Shown here piece by piece: positions 17,569-26,074 of a stretch of DNA of 64,000 bases; the first letter of the stretch is position 1, and each line of letters starts with the position of its first letter. Where the stretch lies: contig NZ_JANAVF010000017.1 of NCBI RefSeq assembly GCF_024213195.1, positions 1-64,000 on the forward strand, in the 5' to 3' direction. The stretch is from Streptomyces sp. TBY4 (GTDB lineage: Bacteria > Actinomycetota > Actinomycetes > Streptomycetales > Streptomycetaceae). The notes under the pieces are model-generated. The model was not told where the DNA came from and made no database searches. It saw only the letters and a program-made list of their open reading frames with translations. A program made the position numbers and the translations under genes.

Positions 17569-18054
17569 TCAGGCCGGGTGCCCGGGTGCGAGGTCCGCGA
17601 CGTCACCGAACCGGACGAGCGGAGGCCTCTCAGGTCCGGGCGGGCTCTGTGCGACGGGCACGAGCAGGAAGCCGACGTGGTCCCCGCCTTCGACGAGGCC
17701 TTGGACGCGGCCGACGAACCAAGCGCAGCAGTCCGCGAGGACCGGCGCCGCGCCCTCTCCGGGCCGCCAAGCCACCATCGCGAACTTGTCGACCTCGTCG
17801 CCGGACTTCCCGCCGAACAGCTCCGCCGTCCGAACCTGCTCACGGCGCAGGGCGTGGACCGCCAGGTGCGAGGCGCGGCACGCGACGCGGTACGTGCGGT
17901 TCGCTGTGGAGATCCACACCATGAAACGGGGCGGATCGATCGAGCATTGCGACGCGAATCCCACCAGGCAGCCGGCCCGCTCGCCGTCGGCCGCCGCGGT
18001 CACGACGTACATCGGGTAGTCGAGCGCCCGCGTGAAGCCGTCCAGTCCGGTCAC
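17569..18054 (-). CDS. flavin reductase-like FMN-binding protein
   Basis: 161-residue split-barrel protein of the flavin reductase (HpaC/RutF-like) family: ALDYPMYVVTAAADGERAGC, then FASQCSIDPPRFMVWIS and the ELFGG-containing helix. Such proteins reduce FMN or FAD with NAD(P)H or bind flavin tightly. GTG 18054 has GAGGAG upstream and lies 2 bases from the TGA of the diiron protein gene, so the two are translationally coupled. Last gene of the operon that starts at 20024; it may supply electrons to the diiron/Fe-S pair. Confidence 0.88.
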   Translation of the reverse strand: MTGLDGFTRALDYPMYVVTAAADGERAGCLVGFASQCSIDPPRFMVWISTANRTYRVACRASHLAVHALRREQVRTAELFGGKSGDEVDKFAMVAWRPGEGAAPVLADCCAWFVGRVQGLVEGGDHVGFLLVPVAQSPPGPERPPLVRFGDVADLAPGHPA

Positions 18055-18056
18055 GG

Positions 18057-19106
18057 TCAGCTCCTCGCGTGTGGAGGCTGTGGTGTCGGCAGGGGGGTGC
18101 GGAGCGCGGAGCGGCCCGCCTCCCAGGCCTCGCGGACGTGGGTGGCGAGCCGCTCTTCCAGCAGGACGGTCGCCGCGCAGCCGAAGGCGATGTCCGCCTC
18201 CAGCGCCGGCTCGTCGGCGAGCAGCCCGCCGATGACCTCGTGCCGTACGACCTGTTCGTGGACGGCGTCCGCCTCGACGTGCTCGGCGTAGAAGTGTTCC
18301 GCGGCCGGTCCCGCTCCACAGCGGCGCATGGCCTTGGCCAGCCGGCGGGACCCGGGCGAGGACGTCACCTCCACACAGGCGAAGTGACCGACCAGCGCGC
18401 CGCGCAAGGCCCGGTGCAGGCCGAAGAGGGACATCAGGTTGACGGTCGCGAGCAGGGCGGCGGGGGCGTGGTCGAGGTAGTGGCCGTACGCGTGGTCCAG
18501 CCCGAGGTCGGTCATGAGTTCCGCGAAGAGCCGGGCATGGATGCGGTCGGGGTGGCCGGCGCCGAACTCGTCGTACTCGATGGCCACCATCGCGGCCTTG
18601 GCGCGGCCGCTCAACCGCGGGATCACCCAGGCGTGCGGGTCCGCCTCCTTCAGGTGGTAGAGGGAGCGCAGGGCCGCGTACTCGCGCAGCTGCCAGAGCT
18701 CACCGTCGGTCTCCAGGTGATGGCTGACGCTGCCGGTCGGATCGATCGGCTCGACGAGGAGCGGAGCGAAGGCCTCGTCCACCGATCGGGGCGCACCGCG
18801 GAGCGCGGTGCGCAGCGCGTGCAGGAACCGGGTCTCCAACGCCTGCCTCAGCCCCAGCAGATCCGGATCCCATTCGCGTTCGTCGTCGACGCCCTCGAAG
18901 CCCCGGTAGTGGAGTTCGTAGAGGAGGTACAGCGTGAGCTGCAGGTCTTCTCCCCAGGGGTCGGCCCTCAGCACGCTCCCCGTGGAACGGGTGGGCGGCC
19001 GGCCGGTCCGCAGGGCCTCTTCCACGGAGTTCGACAGCTCGCCCCGGCCCGCGACGAGGAGCGGTCCGGCAGAACTCACCGTGGCGTTCGTGCTGGGCGC
19101 GGTCAT
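18057..19106 (-). CDS. heme-oxygenase-like iron-containing redox enzyme
   Basis: 349-residue helical protein of the iron-containing redox (heme-oxygenase-like diiron oxidase) group. Candidate metal ligands: Glu154 and His158 (LKEADPHAW), Glu177 or Glu180 (AIEYDEFGAG), and the diagnostic His276-x3-Asp280-x2-His283 in EHVEADAVHEQ. Known relatives cleave C-C bonds or N-oxygenate amines (UndA, SznF, CADD); the substrate here is unknown. Upstream is a CDGSH Fe-S protein that could be its electron donor; downstream is a flavin reductase. ATG 19106 lies 47 bp after the CDGSH stop. Confidence 0.85.
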   Translation of the reverse strand: MTAPSTNATVSSAGPLLVAGRGELSNSVEEALRTGRPPTRSTGSVLRADPWGEDLQLTLYLLYELHYRGFEGVDDEREWDPDLLGLRQALETRFLHALRTALRGAPRSVDEAFAPLLVEPIDPTGSVSHHLETDGELWQLREYAALRSLYHLKEADPHAWVIPRLSGRAKAAMVAIEYDEFGAGHPDRIHARLFAELMTDLGLDHAYGHYLDHAPAALLATVNLMSLFGLHRALRGALVGHFACVEVTSSPGSRRLAKAMRRCGAGPAAEHFYAEHVEADAVHEQVVRHEVIGGLLADEPALEADIAFGCAATVLLEERLATHVREAWEAGRSALRTPLPTPQPPHARS

Positions 19107-19153
19107 CGAAAGCTCCTGTCCTCAGCGCCTGTCCCCGGATGCAGCGCGGCGAC

Positions 19154-19357
19154 TCATTCGCGCGTGCGATGGCTGGTGTCGCACCAGGGGTACGAGCGGC
19201 TGCGGCGGCACACGCACACCGCGACCATGAACCGGTCCGACCGGACGACCGTCCCGTCGTCAAGGACGATCTCCACCGGACCCTCGACCAGGACCGGGCC
19301 CCGCGCATCGACGGCCACGCGGCGGGGAGCACGCTCGCTGTCAGATGTACTCGGCAC
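19154..19357 (-). CDS. CDGSH iron-sulfur domain protein
   Basis: 67 residues with one CDGSH-type 2Fe-2S site: Cys48-x-Cys50-x2-Ser-x3-Pro-x-Cys59-Asp-Thr-Ser-His63. The ligand set (3 Cys, 1 His) is complete, but the Gly of the consensus CDG is Thr61. Such proteins transfer electrons or Fe-S clusters. The ATG at 19357 overlaps the 3' end of the methyltransferase gene by 17 bp, showing operon coupling. It probably works with the downstream diiron protein. Confidence 0.87.
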   Translation of the reverse strand: MPSTSDSERAPRRVAVDARGPVLVEGPVEIVLDDGTVVRSDRFMVAVCVCRRSRSYPWCDTSHRTRE

Positions 19358-20024
19358 GGATGATCACCAGCTCCTCGTGCTCGTCGCCGTCCGCCAGGCC
19401 CTGGGCCTGCAGCCAGTCCCTGCGGGCGCGCAGGACCGGGCCCCAGGGGACGCGGGCCCGCGCCGCCACCCGGGCACTCAGCCCGGCTGCCTCCAGGCGG
19501 GTCACGGTGACCCCTGGCCCGCACATACCGGAGTGCACCATGAGCAGGACGCCGCCGGGGCGCAGCAGGGCGGGGACCGAGGCGCAGATGCGGTCGATCA
19601 CGGCGCGCCCGTCGGATCCGGCGTCCCAGGCTCGTGCCGCCCCGTGCGACGGCGGCCGGGCTCGCGCCGAGGGCACGTAGGGCGGGTTGGCGAGGACGAT
19701 GTCGAAGCGCCGGCCGCGGGTCCGGGTCACGAAATCCCCGTGCAGGACCCGGAGCGGCAGTCCCTGCCGGAAGGCGTTCAGGCGGGCGGCGATCGCCGCG
19801 GGCCATGAGACGTCGACGGCCGTGACCCGACCCCCGGAACGGGCTGCGGCCAGCGCGAGGGCACCCGTTCCGGTACCGATGTCCAGTACCTCGGCATCGG
19901 GCTCCATCCTCTCCCGCGACAGGGCTTGCGCGAGGAGCAAGGTGTCGGTCTGCGGGCGGTACACGCCCGGCAGCGTGATCAGCTGCGCGGGAAGTGTTCC
20001 CAGGGACATGGCTGTACTGGACAC
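19341..20024 (-). CDS. HemK2/MTQ2-like class I methyltransferase
   Basis: 227-residue SAM-dependent methyltransferase. Motif I is VLDIGTGTGALALAAA; the catalytic motif IVLANPPYVPSA (NPPY) marks N-methylation of a glutamine or similar amide, as in HemK/MTQ2 release-factor modification. First gene of a four-gene operon with overlapping or near-adjacent coding regions (CDGSH protein, diiron protein, flavin reductase). Whether it modifies a release factor or a metabolite or partner of this operon is open. The divergent neighbour is mycothione reductase, 176 bp away. Confidence 0.87.
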   Translation of the reverse strand: MSSTAMSLGTLPAQLITLPGVYRPQTDTLLLAQALSRERMEPDAEVLDIGTGTGALALAAARSGGRVTAVDVSWPAAIAARLNAFRQGLPLRVLHGDFVTRTRGRRFDIVLANPPYVPSARARPPSHGAARAWDAGSDGRAVIDRICASVPALLRPGGVLLMVHSGMCGPGVTVTRLEAAGLSARVAARARVPWGPVLRARRDWLQAQGLADGDEHEELVIIRAEYI

Positions 20025-20200
20025 CCTCAGCCTCCGGAATCAGTGGGTCCGCGGCAGGCGGATCCAGTTGTGGGGGGACACGGAGCGCCTGCCCGAGATC
20101 GGGATCCCCATCCTCGGATCCACCGGCTTTCTCCGAACCGCCGGAACCACGTCCGCGTGGCCGGCGAGCCCGGCCGGACCCGGGCTCGTAGTCTGGCGCG

Positions 20201-21580
20201 ATGCGCCAGCACGATCTCGTCGTCATCGGTGCGGGTTCCGGCAATGCCGTCATCGACGATTCCTTCGCCGGCCTCGACGTGGCCGTCGTCGAGGAGCGGT
20301 GGTTCGGCGGAACCTGCCTGAACGCGGGCTGTATCCCGAGCAAGATGTTCGCCCACACCGCCCACGTGGCCCGTACGGTCGACGGGGCCGGGACCTACGA
20401 CGTGGACGCAGAGCTGCTCGCCGTGCGCTGGCGGGACCTGCGGGACCGGGTGTTCGGGCGCCTGGACGCCGACCGGGAGGAGGGTCGCCGGGCTCGCCGG
20501 GAGTCGCACTTCGTCACCGTGTACGAGGGGAGCGCGCACTTCACCGGCCCGCGAGAGCTGCGCATCCAACTGGCGGACGGATCCGTCGACGTCAGCGCCC
20601 GGCAGATCGTCATCGCCGTGGGCGGCCGCCCCGCGGTGCCCCCGGCCGTCGCGGAGTCCGGCCTGCCGTACGAGACGTCCGACACCGTCATGCGGATCGA
20701 AGCCCCGCCCCGCCGTCTGGCGGTCCTCGGCGGCGGCTACATCGCGGCCGAGCTCGCGGAGGTGTTCGCGGCGGCCGGCAGCTCCGTGGCCATCGTCGAG
20801 AAGGAGGAGCGCCTGCTCGGCACCCTGGACGAGACGGTCTCCGAACGCTTCACCGAGCTGGCCCGGAGCCGCTACGACCTCAGACTCGGCCGGGAGGTCA
20901 CTGCCGTCGGCGGCCGCCCGGGGGCCCTGCTGCTGACCCTCGACGACGCTTCGAAGGTCGAGGCGGACATGCTGCTCGTGGCCACGGGCCGGGTGTCCAA
21001 CAGCGACCGGCTGAACCTCGCAGCCGCAGGAATCGACACCCGCGACGACGGCCGCATCGTCGTCGACGCCCACCAGCGCACCACGGTGGAAGGAGTCTTC
21101 GCACTCGGCGACGTCTGCGCCCCCGTACCGCTCAAGCACGTGGCCAACCGCGAGGCACGGGTCGTGGCCCACAACCTGCGCCACCCGGAGAACCTGCTCG
21201 CCACCGACCACGACCTGGTGCCCGCGGCCGTCTTCACCCGCCCCCAGATCGCATCGGTCGGCATGACCCGGCAGGACTGCCGCGACCGCGGCCTGGACCC
21301 GCTGGTCGGCGTGGCCCGGTACGCGGACATCGCCTACGGCTGGGCGATGGAGGACACGACGGGCTTCTGCAAGGTGCTCGCCGAACGCGGCACAGGCCGC
21401 CTGCTCGGCGCCCACCTCATGGGCCCGGAGGCCGCCACCCTCATCCAGCCCCTGGTCCTGGCGATGACCCTGGGCATCGACGCGACCACCCTCGCCCGGT
21501 CCCCGTACTGGATCCACCCGGCGCTCACCGAGCTCGTGGAGAAGGCCCTCCTCGACCTCGACCTCGACTTCGGCCCGTGA
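20201..21580 (+). CDS. mtr: mycothione reductase
   Basis: NADPH-dependent flavoenzyme that reduces mycothiol disulfide. 459 residues with FAD motif VIGAGSGNA, redox disulfide Cys39/Cys44 in GGTCLNAGCIPSKM, NAD(P)H motif LGGGYIAAELAEVFAAAG, second FAD motif VFALGDV, and the C-terminal His439-Glu444 pair in YWIHPALTELVE. The short, glycine-poor N-terminal block (GNAVIDDSF) and YWIHP ending separate it from lipoamide dehydrogenases. ATG 20201 has no ribosome site. A TAGTCT -10-like hexamer (20189-20194) places the transcript start at the ATG, so the mRNA is probably leaderless. Confidence 0.9.
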   Translation: MRQHDLVVIGAGSGNAVIDDSFAGLDVAVVEERWFGGTCLNAGCIPSKMFAHTAHVARTVDGAGTYDVDAELLAVRWRDLRDRVFGRLDADREEGRRARRESHFVTVYEGSAHFTGPRELRIQLADGSVDVSARQIVIAVGGRPAVPPAVAESGLPYETSDTVMRIEAPPRRLAVLGGGYIAAELAEVFAAAGSSVAIVEKEERLLGTLDETVSERFTELARSRYDLRLGREVTAVGGRPGALLLTLDDASKVEADMLLVATGRVSNSDRLNLAAAGIDTRDDGRIVVDAHQRTTVEGVFALGDVCAPVPLKHVANREARVVAHNLRHPENLLATDHDLVPAAVFTRPQIASVGMTRQDCRDRGLDPLVGVARYADIAYGWAMEDTTGFCKVLAERGTGRLLGAHLMGPEAATLIQPLVLAMTLGIDATTLARSPYWIHPALTELVEKALLDLDLDFGP

Positions 21581-21637
21581 CCGGGTCAGGGCAGCCCCGG
21601 GGCCTCGCGTGGGCCGCTGCGCCGGGGCACGTATCCG

Positions 21638-22021
21638 TCACACCGGCGGTCCCTGATCCGGATCCCCGGGAGGAGCCGCCAGTGCGGCTGCCACATCGGC
21701 GTGGATCGGAAAGAGGCGGTCCGCTCCCGTGATGTGGAACATCCGCGTGACAGGTGGGTGCAGACCGACCAGTTCGAGGCTGCCGCCGGCTTCCTTGACC
21801 TCGATCCGGCCGCGCAGCAGCACGTTCAGCCCCGTCGAGTCGCAGAAGTCCAGGCGGCTCAAGTCCACCAGGAGCCGTCCGCCGTCCTGCCATGCCTCGT
21901 CGAACGTCTGCAGGAAGGCCTCGGCGGTGTCGTGGTCGAGTTCCCCCGCCAGGACCAGGACCCTGGCCCCGGGGAGGGGCTGCGCTTCGACCGTGAAGCG
22001 TCCCTCGTTCGCGGCGGACAT
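21638..22021 (-). CDS. STAS-domain anti-sigma factor antagonist
   Basis: 127-residue SpoIIAA/RsbV-like protein. The phospho-site block DFCDSTGLNVLL has the Asp-Ser-Thr-Gly arrangement, so Ser (or Thr) is the modified residue. The C-terminal helix ITGADRLFPIHADVAAAL is typical. A GTG directly upstream (22024) would add one residue. It probably captures one of the GHKL kinases encoded nearby (23875 is closest) and so releases a sigma factor. Confidence 0.9.
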   Translation of the reverse strand: MSAANEGRFTVEAQPLPGARVLVLAGELDHDTAEAFLQTFDEAWQDGGRLLVDLSRLDFCDSTGLNVLLRGRIEVKEAGGSLELVGLHPPVTRMFHITGADRLFPIHADVAAALAAPPGDPDQGPPV

Positions 22022-22193
22022 CACCTGTCCACCGCCGCTCCTCGACCGGTCGGGCGATCCGCTGGGGTAGCCATGATTCCTCCCGTCCTGAGCGTCTTGG
22101 ACCCATCGCGCCTACCCCGCTGCGCGCCGTCCACGCGTGCGACGGGGTAGGGGAGTACGCCCCGTCCGGCCCCGTGGCCGGGCGGCGCGCCAC

Positions 22194-22739
22194 TCAGGTG
22201 TCGAGCAGCCGGTTGGCCAGCGAGCGGTAGGCGCGCAGGGCCTGCCTCAGGTCCTCCGTGGGCACCTGCTCACCGCGGTCCCACTGCTTCTCGAGCCCGC
22301 TGCGGTGTTCGGAGAGCCTGGCCGCGAACGTCTGCATGACCTCCGCCACCAGCGTGTCCGCCGAGCGGACCGCTTCCCGGGGATCGTCCACGAAACGGCC
22401 CTGGATCTCGCTCCACCGGCTGCGGTAGCTCTCCGCTTCCGTCGCCCTGAGGAGCGGTTCGTCCCGCTCGTCGGGGTCGCCGGAGGCCAGGGGCGCCGGT
22501 GCGACGTCCTGTTGACCTTCCTCTTCCTGCCACAGTTCGTCGCCCGCCCGCTCCGGACTTCCCATCATGGTCGGCGGCTCCGACGGAGGCTCCGACGCGG
22601 CGCTCCGGCCGGCAGTGGCTTCGCCCGGGTAGACGGCCGGAGCGCCACGGCCGTTCGGCTCGGGACTCGTGAGGTCTTCCGTTGTCAGGGCGGACTCGGA
22701 CTCCCGTCCGGTCCTCTCGTCATCGTGTCGGTTCTGCAT
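22194..22739 (-). CDS. hypothetical protein paralogous to the upstream membrane-anchored protein
   Basis: 181 residues. The N-terminal 90 are acidic and Pro/Ser-rich without a membrane segment. The C-terminal 90 align by eye with the protein encoded at 22741: YRSRWSEIQGRFVDDPREAV followed by ADTLVAEVMQTFAARLSEH and ending DLRQALRAYRSLANRLLD. ATG 22739 follows AGGAGC and lies one base after the upstream stop, so the pair is co-translated. The family is otherwise unrecognised; the helical domain may be a dimer or adaptor module. Confidence 0.75.
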   Translation of the reverse strand: MQNRHDDERTGRESESALTTEDLTSPEPNGRGAPAVYPGEATAGRSAASEPPSEPPTMMGSPERAGDELWQEEEGQQDVAPAPLASGDPDERDEPLLRATEAESYRSRWSEIQGRFVDDPREAVRSADTLVAEVMQTFAARLSEHRSGLEKQWDRGEQVPTEDLRQALRAYRSLANRLLDT

Positions 22740-22740
22740 G

Positions 22741-23283
22741 TCATCGGCTCCTGGAATCGGCCAGCAGTTCCTCGAACAGGGCGCGGTAGTGGACCATCGC
22801 CCCGCGCAGTTCCTCGGTCGTCGCCTCGCCCGCACTGCTGCGCGCCTTCGCCGCGTGGGCGGCCCGGTACTCCTCCAGAGTGCGGCCGTGCTCCACCGAG
22901 AGGTCCCGCAACCGGTCCTCGTACCCTTCGGTCGGATATCCGCGCTCACCCATCAGCCTGGTCACCAGCTCGTCGGCCTGGACCACGCAACGCTCCGGAC
23001 GGTCCACGAACTGCTGCTGAACGCCGCTCCATTCATCCGCGTACTGGTTCCGCCGTGCGGGGGTCAGCTCCTTGATGTCGAGGTGGTCGTGCCGTACCTC
23101 ACGGGCACGCAGGTCGCGCTCGGCGGACCGCGGGTCACCGCGCTCTGCGACGGCGCGCTCGTACTCGGGCCCGAACCGCTCGCGCAGGTGCCGACGCCGG
23201 GCCAGCATCCGGAGCACCGAGATGAGCGCGATCAGGAGGACCGCCGCCACGACGATGATGGCTATCAGCAAATTGGTTGACAT
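22741..23283 (-). CDS. membrane-anchored hypothetical protein with a helical domain
   Basis: 180 residues. A single N-terminal membrane helix (LLIAIIVVAAVLLIALISVL) is followed by a charged helical domain (YADEWSGVQQQFVDRPERCV, then ADELVTRLMGERGYP, then LRGAMVHYRALFEELL). It has the look of Streptomyces proteins annotated only as secreted or membrane hypotheticals. GGAGG precedes ATG 23283. It forms a tandem paralogue pair with 22194-22739, one anchored and one soluble, which suggests they interact. Confidence 0.78.
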   Translation of the reverse strand: MSTNLLIAIIVVAAVLLIALISVLRMLARRRHLRERFGPEYERAVAERGDPRSAERDLRAREVRHDHLDIKELTPARRNQYADEWSGVQQQFVDRPERCVVQADELVTRLMGERGYPTEGYEDRLRDLSVEHGRTLEEYRAAHAAKARSSAGEATTEELRGAMVHYRALFEELLADSRSR

Positions 23284-23502
23284 CTCCTGCCTCCGTCCGG
23301 GGGCCTTCGTATCCGTCGATGCGGCTGCCCCGGCGGGCGCCGGGCAAACCCGTGCGGCGGGGTCAAGGCACCGGCCCGCGATAGCGACCTCGGCCTCGGA
23401 TACGCGCCGGCTGTTTGAGCCGCGTACTCCTGGCCAGACGCGAAGGGATCGCGCATCCGAATCCGGGGCCGCGTCCGGCCCCGCTCCAAAGGAGGTTCCG
23501 AG

Positions 23503-23820
23503 GTGGGAAACATATCGCGTCTGCCAGGTACTGCGGAGCACCACTGGTTGTGGCAGGAAGATGCGGCCTGCCGGGAACTGGGCTCGCGCCTCTTCTTCCA
23601 CCCAGTCGGAGAACGGGGCCCGGACAGCGAGGAACGGGACGCGGCGGCGAAAGAGGTGTGCGCGCGGTGTCCGGTCCGGCGCGAATGCCTCCAGCATGCG
23701 CTGGAGGTGCAGGAGCCGTTCGGCATCTGGGGCGGACTCACGGAGCAGGAGAGGCGGCGGCTGCGTGCCGCGGGACGCGGTCGCAAGAGGTCGGCGGTGT
23801 CCGCGTCCGCCTCTGCCTGA
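23503..23820 (+). CDS. WhiB-family transcriptional regulator
   Basis: 105-residue Fe-S-dependent regulator. Cluster ligands Cys23, Cys53, Cys56 and Cys62 (C-x2-C-x5-C) are followed by the family turn GIWGGLTEQER and a basic C-terminal segment (AAGRGRKRSAVS) for DNA contact. WhiB proteins bind a 4Fe-4S cluster, usually partner with a principal sigma factor, and control development or redox responses in actinobacteria. GTG 23503 follows AAAGGAGG. The subclass cannot be fixed by eye. Confidence 0.93.
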   Translation: MGNISRLPGTAEHHWLWQEDAACRELGSRLFFHPVGERGPDSEERDAAAKEVCARCPVRRECLQHALEVQEPFGIWGGLTEQERRRLRAAGRGRKRSAVSASASA

Positions 23821-23874
23821 GGGATCGTCCGGAGCGTGGCGCGGGCCGCCCACCGCGGTTTCCCGTGCGTGGGG

Positions 23875-24807
23875 TCAGCCCTGCATGTCGAGGTAGACCC
23901 TGACCGTGGTTCCCGTGGTACCGGCGTGCATGCGGACCAGCGTGGCGAGCTCGTTGACCAGGAGCAGTCCGCGGCCACCGGGCCTGTCCACCGGGGGCGG
24001 CACACGGCCGGCTACGGGATCGCACAGCAGTCCGGAGTCCTGCACTTCGCACACCAGTTGATCCCCCTCGGCCCAGAGCCGCAGGGTTCCGCTGCCACCG
24101 CCGTGCACCACGCTGTTCGTCGTCAGCTCGGCGACCGTCAGCGACAGCGCGGACGTGGCTTCGTCGGCGATGCCGAGCCGCGACGCGATCAGGATGGCGA
24201 ACGTCCGTGCGTCGTGCAGGAGCCCATCGTCGAACTCGAAGGCGCGGGCCTCGTCGGGGTGGGTCAGCGGCTCGTTGCCGCGTGCGAGAGCACGGTCGAC
24301 CGAGAAGGGTCCGCTCGCCCGCTCCCTGCCCTCCTCGATGACGACCGGGTGGGCGATCCTCGCGTCGGAGAGCACCTCCCTGGGCAGGTGTTCGGCGTCG
24401 TAGGGACACAGGATGGTCACATCACGGCCTCTGAAGACGGTGTTGATCAAGGCTTCGTGCTGGAGGCACGCCGGGTACTCCTGCGGGGTACGCCCCGGCC
24501 AGACGGGTTCACCGATGATGCGGACGTGCCGGGAGCGCTGGGCGTCGGCGAAAGCGAGGAGGATCCGGGGGATGATCCTGCCCGGATTGAGCCCTGCCAG
24601 CGCCATGTCGACGAAGCGCACCCCGGGAAGCGCGTGCTCCGGGTCCAGGCTGGTGAGTCCCGCCCTGATCAGCCCGAGGTTTCCCGTCGGTAGGGCCACG
24701 GCGACGGGTTCTCCCGCCGCCGCTCCGGCCCTGACAAAGGGCAGCAGGGTGGCCAGGTACTCGTCCTCACCCCGGTAGAAGAACGCGGGGTGTGCAAAGG
24801 GGGACAT
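23875..24807 (-). CDS. MEDS-domain plus GHKL ATPase anti-sigma regulator
   Basis: 310 residues in two parts. An N-terminal MEDS domain (methanogen/methylotroph DcmR sensory domain) begins HPAFFYRGEDEYLATLLPFV, with PDEHALP- and CPYDAEHLP-type blocks. A C-terminal HATPase_c_2 domain has the N-box LSLTVAELTTNSVVHGG and the G-box DRPGGRGLLLVNELATLV. This architecture is the sensor form of RsbW-like kinases in Streptomyces. ATG 24807 has AAGGGA upstream. It lies between a WhiB gene and a sigma factor gene, so the sigma factor at 25057 is the obvious candidate partner. Confidence 0.88.
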   Translation of the reverse strand: MSPFAHPAFFYRGEDEYLATLLPFVRAGAAAGEPVAVALPTGNLGLIRAGLTSLDPEHALPGVRFVDMALAGLNPGRIIPRILLAFADAQRSRHVRIIGEPVWPGRTPQEYPACLQHEALINTVFRGRDVTILCPYDAEHLPREVLSDARIAHPVVIEEGRERASGPFSVDRALARGNEPLTHPDEARAFEFDDGLLHDARTFAILIASRLGIADEATSALSLTVAELTTNSVVHGGGSGTLRLWAEGDQLVCEVQDSGLLCDPVAGRVPPPVDRPGGRGLLLVNELATLVRMHAGTTGTTVRVYLDMQG

Positions 24808-25056
24808 CGAGATCCCTTCCCTGTGCCGCACTCCTCGGAAGGTGCCGTGCCATACGCCTCGTGCACGGGTGCTGCTGCCCGGGAACCAGGGGGTTATGTC
24901 GGAGCGCGTGGACATCCTGGTTTCGGGTTGACTCCCGTACCCCGGGGCAGGCGCGAGCGGAACGAGAGAACGAGGCCGCGTCGGCGCGACATGCGCCCGC
25001 CATCCGACCGGACGCACCACCTCGTGCTGCGGGGCACCTCGGGGTGGGACCCCGGC

Positions 25057-25941
25057 CTACGACGCGGCGACGGTGTCGTGGATGTCATCGGTGTCGTCGG
25101 TCAGGAGGCCGGTCCTGAGCCGCTTCGTGATCCGGCTCAGCAGCCGGGACACGTGCATCTGGGAGATGCCGAGCCGGTCGCCGATCTCGGACTGGGTGAG
25201 CTCTTCCCCGAAGCGCAGGGCCAGGATCTCGCGGTCCCGGTCGCTGAGCGTAGTCAGCAGCGGTTTGAGCGTCTCCAGGCATTCGATGCGGTCGTACGCC
25301 GCTTCCTCCGTGCCGAGCGAGGTCTGCAGCGGGGTCACGGCTGCATCCTTGTCGAGGGGCGCGTCGAGGGAGCCGGCGGTGTAGCCGTTGGCGGCCTGGA
25401 GGCCCTCCATCAGCTCCTCGTCCGTGATTCCGAGGCGTTGTGCCAGCTCGTGCTCGCTGGGCAGGCGGCCGAGCCGTTGTTCGAGGGCGTCGTAGGCCTT
25501 GGCGATGTCGAGCCTGAGTTCCTGCAGGCGTCGGGGCACCTTCACCGACCAGCTCGTGTCCCGGAAGAACCGTTTGATCTCGCCGATGATGGTCGGTATG
25601 GCGAAGGTGGTGAACTCGACCCCGCGCTCCACGTCGTACCGGTTGATGGCCTTGATGAGGCCGATCGTGCCGACCTGGATGATGTCTTCCAGAGGCTCCC
25701 TGCGCGTGCGGTAGCGGCGGGCCGCGTACTTCACCAGGCTGAGGTTGAGCTCGACGAGGGTGTTGCGCACGTACGAGTACTCCGGGGTGCCCTCTTCCAG
25801 GGCGTTCAGACGCCGGAAGAGCGCGGCGGACAGGGTGCGCGCGTCCGTGGTGCTCACGCTGGCCGGGTCCTCCGGGACGTCGAGAAGGTCCGGGTGCCCG
25901 GTATGGAGGGGGTCCGCGGTGTCGCGGGAGATGGGTGACAT
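25057..25941 (-). CDS. SigB/SigF-family RNA polymerase sigma factor
   Basis: 294-residue paralogue of the sigma factor at 14406, nearly identical in region 2 (YSYVRNTLVELNLSLVKYAA, RYDVERGVEFTTFAIPT) and region 4 (LTQSEIGDRLGISQMHVSRL). Its length is normal for the family, which marks the tail of the 14406 product as abnormal. ATG 25941 follows GGAGG. The upstream gap holds GGGT-N16-GGGTAT reading toward this gene, so it may be transcribed by itself or a paralogue. Divergent from the hybrid histidine kinase. Confidence 0.95.
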   Translation of the reverse strand: MSPISRDTADPLHTGHPDLLDVPEDPASVSTTDARTLSAALFRRLNALEEGTPEYSYVRNTLVELNLSLVKYAARRYRTRREPLEDIIQVGTIGLIKAINRYDVERGVEFTTFAIPTIIGEIKRFFRDTSWSVKVPRRLQELRLDIAKAYDALEQRLGRLPSEHELAQRLGITDEELMEGLQAANGYTAGSLDAPLDKDAAVTPLQTSLGTEEAAYDRIECLETLKPLLTTLSDRDREILALRFGEELTQSEIGDRLGISQMHVSRLLSRITKRLRTGLLTDDTDDIHDTVAAS

Positions 25942-26013
25942 GTGAGACCTCCGACGGCTGGGGCTGCTGCCGGAGGGCGCAGTGGGGGCCGTCGTCGTCT
26001 TCCCGAACGGTAC

Positions 26014-26039
26014 ATACCCCTCGTGGAGCGGGATGACCC
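26014..26039 (-). promoter_or_regulatory. putative sigma-B-type promoter of the second sigma gene
   Basis: On the minus strand, GGGT (26039-26036), a 16-bp spacer and GGGTAT (26019-26014) lie about 75 bp before the start of the sigma gene. Boxes and spacing equal those at 14300-14325. Confidence 0.6.
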
Positions 26040-26074
26040 TCGCCCTGTCACAGTGGATCGCAGCGAGGTTCGAC

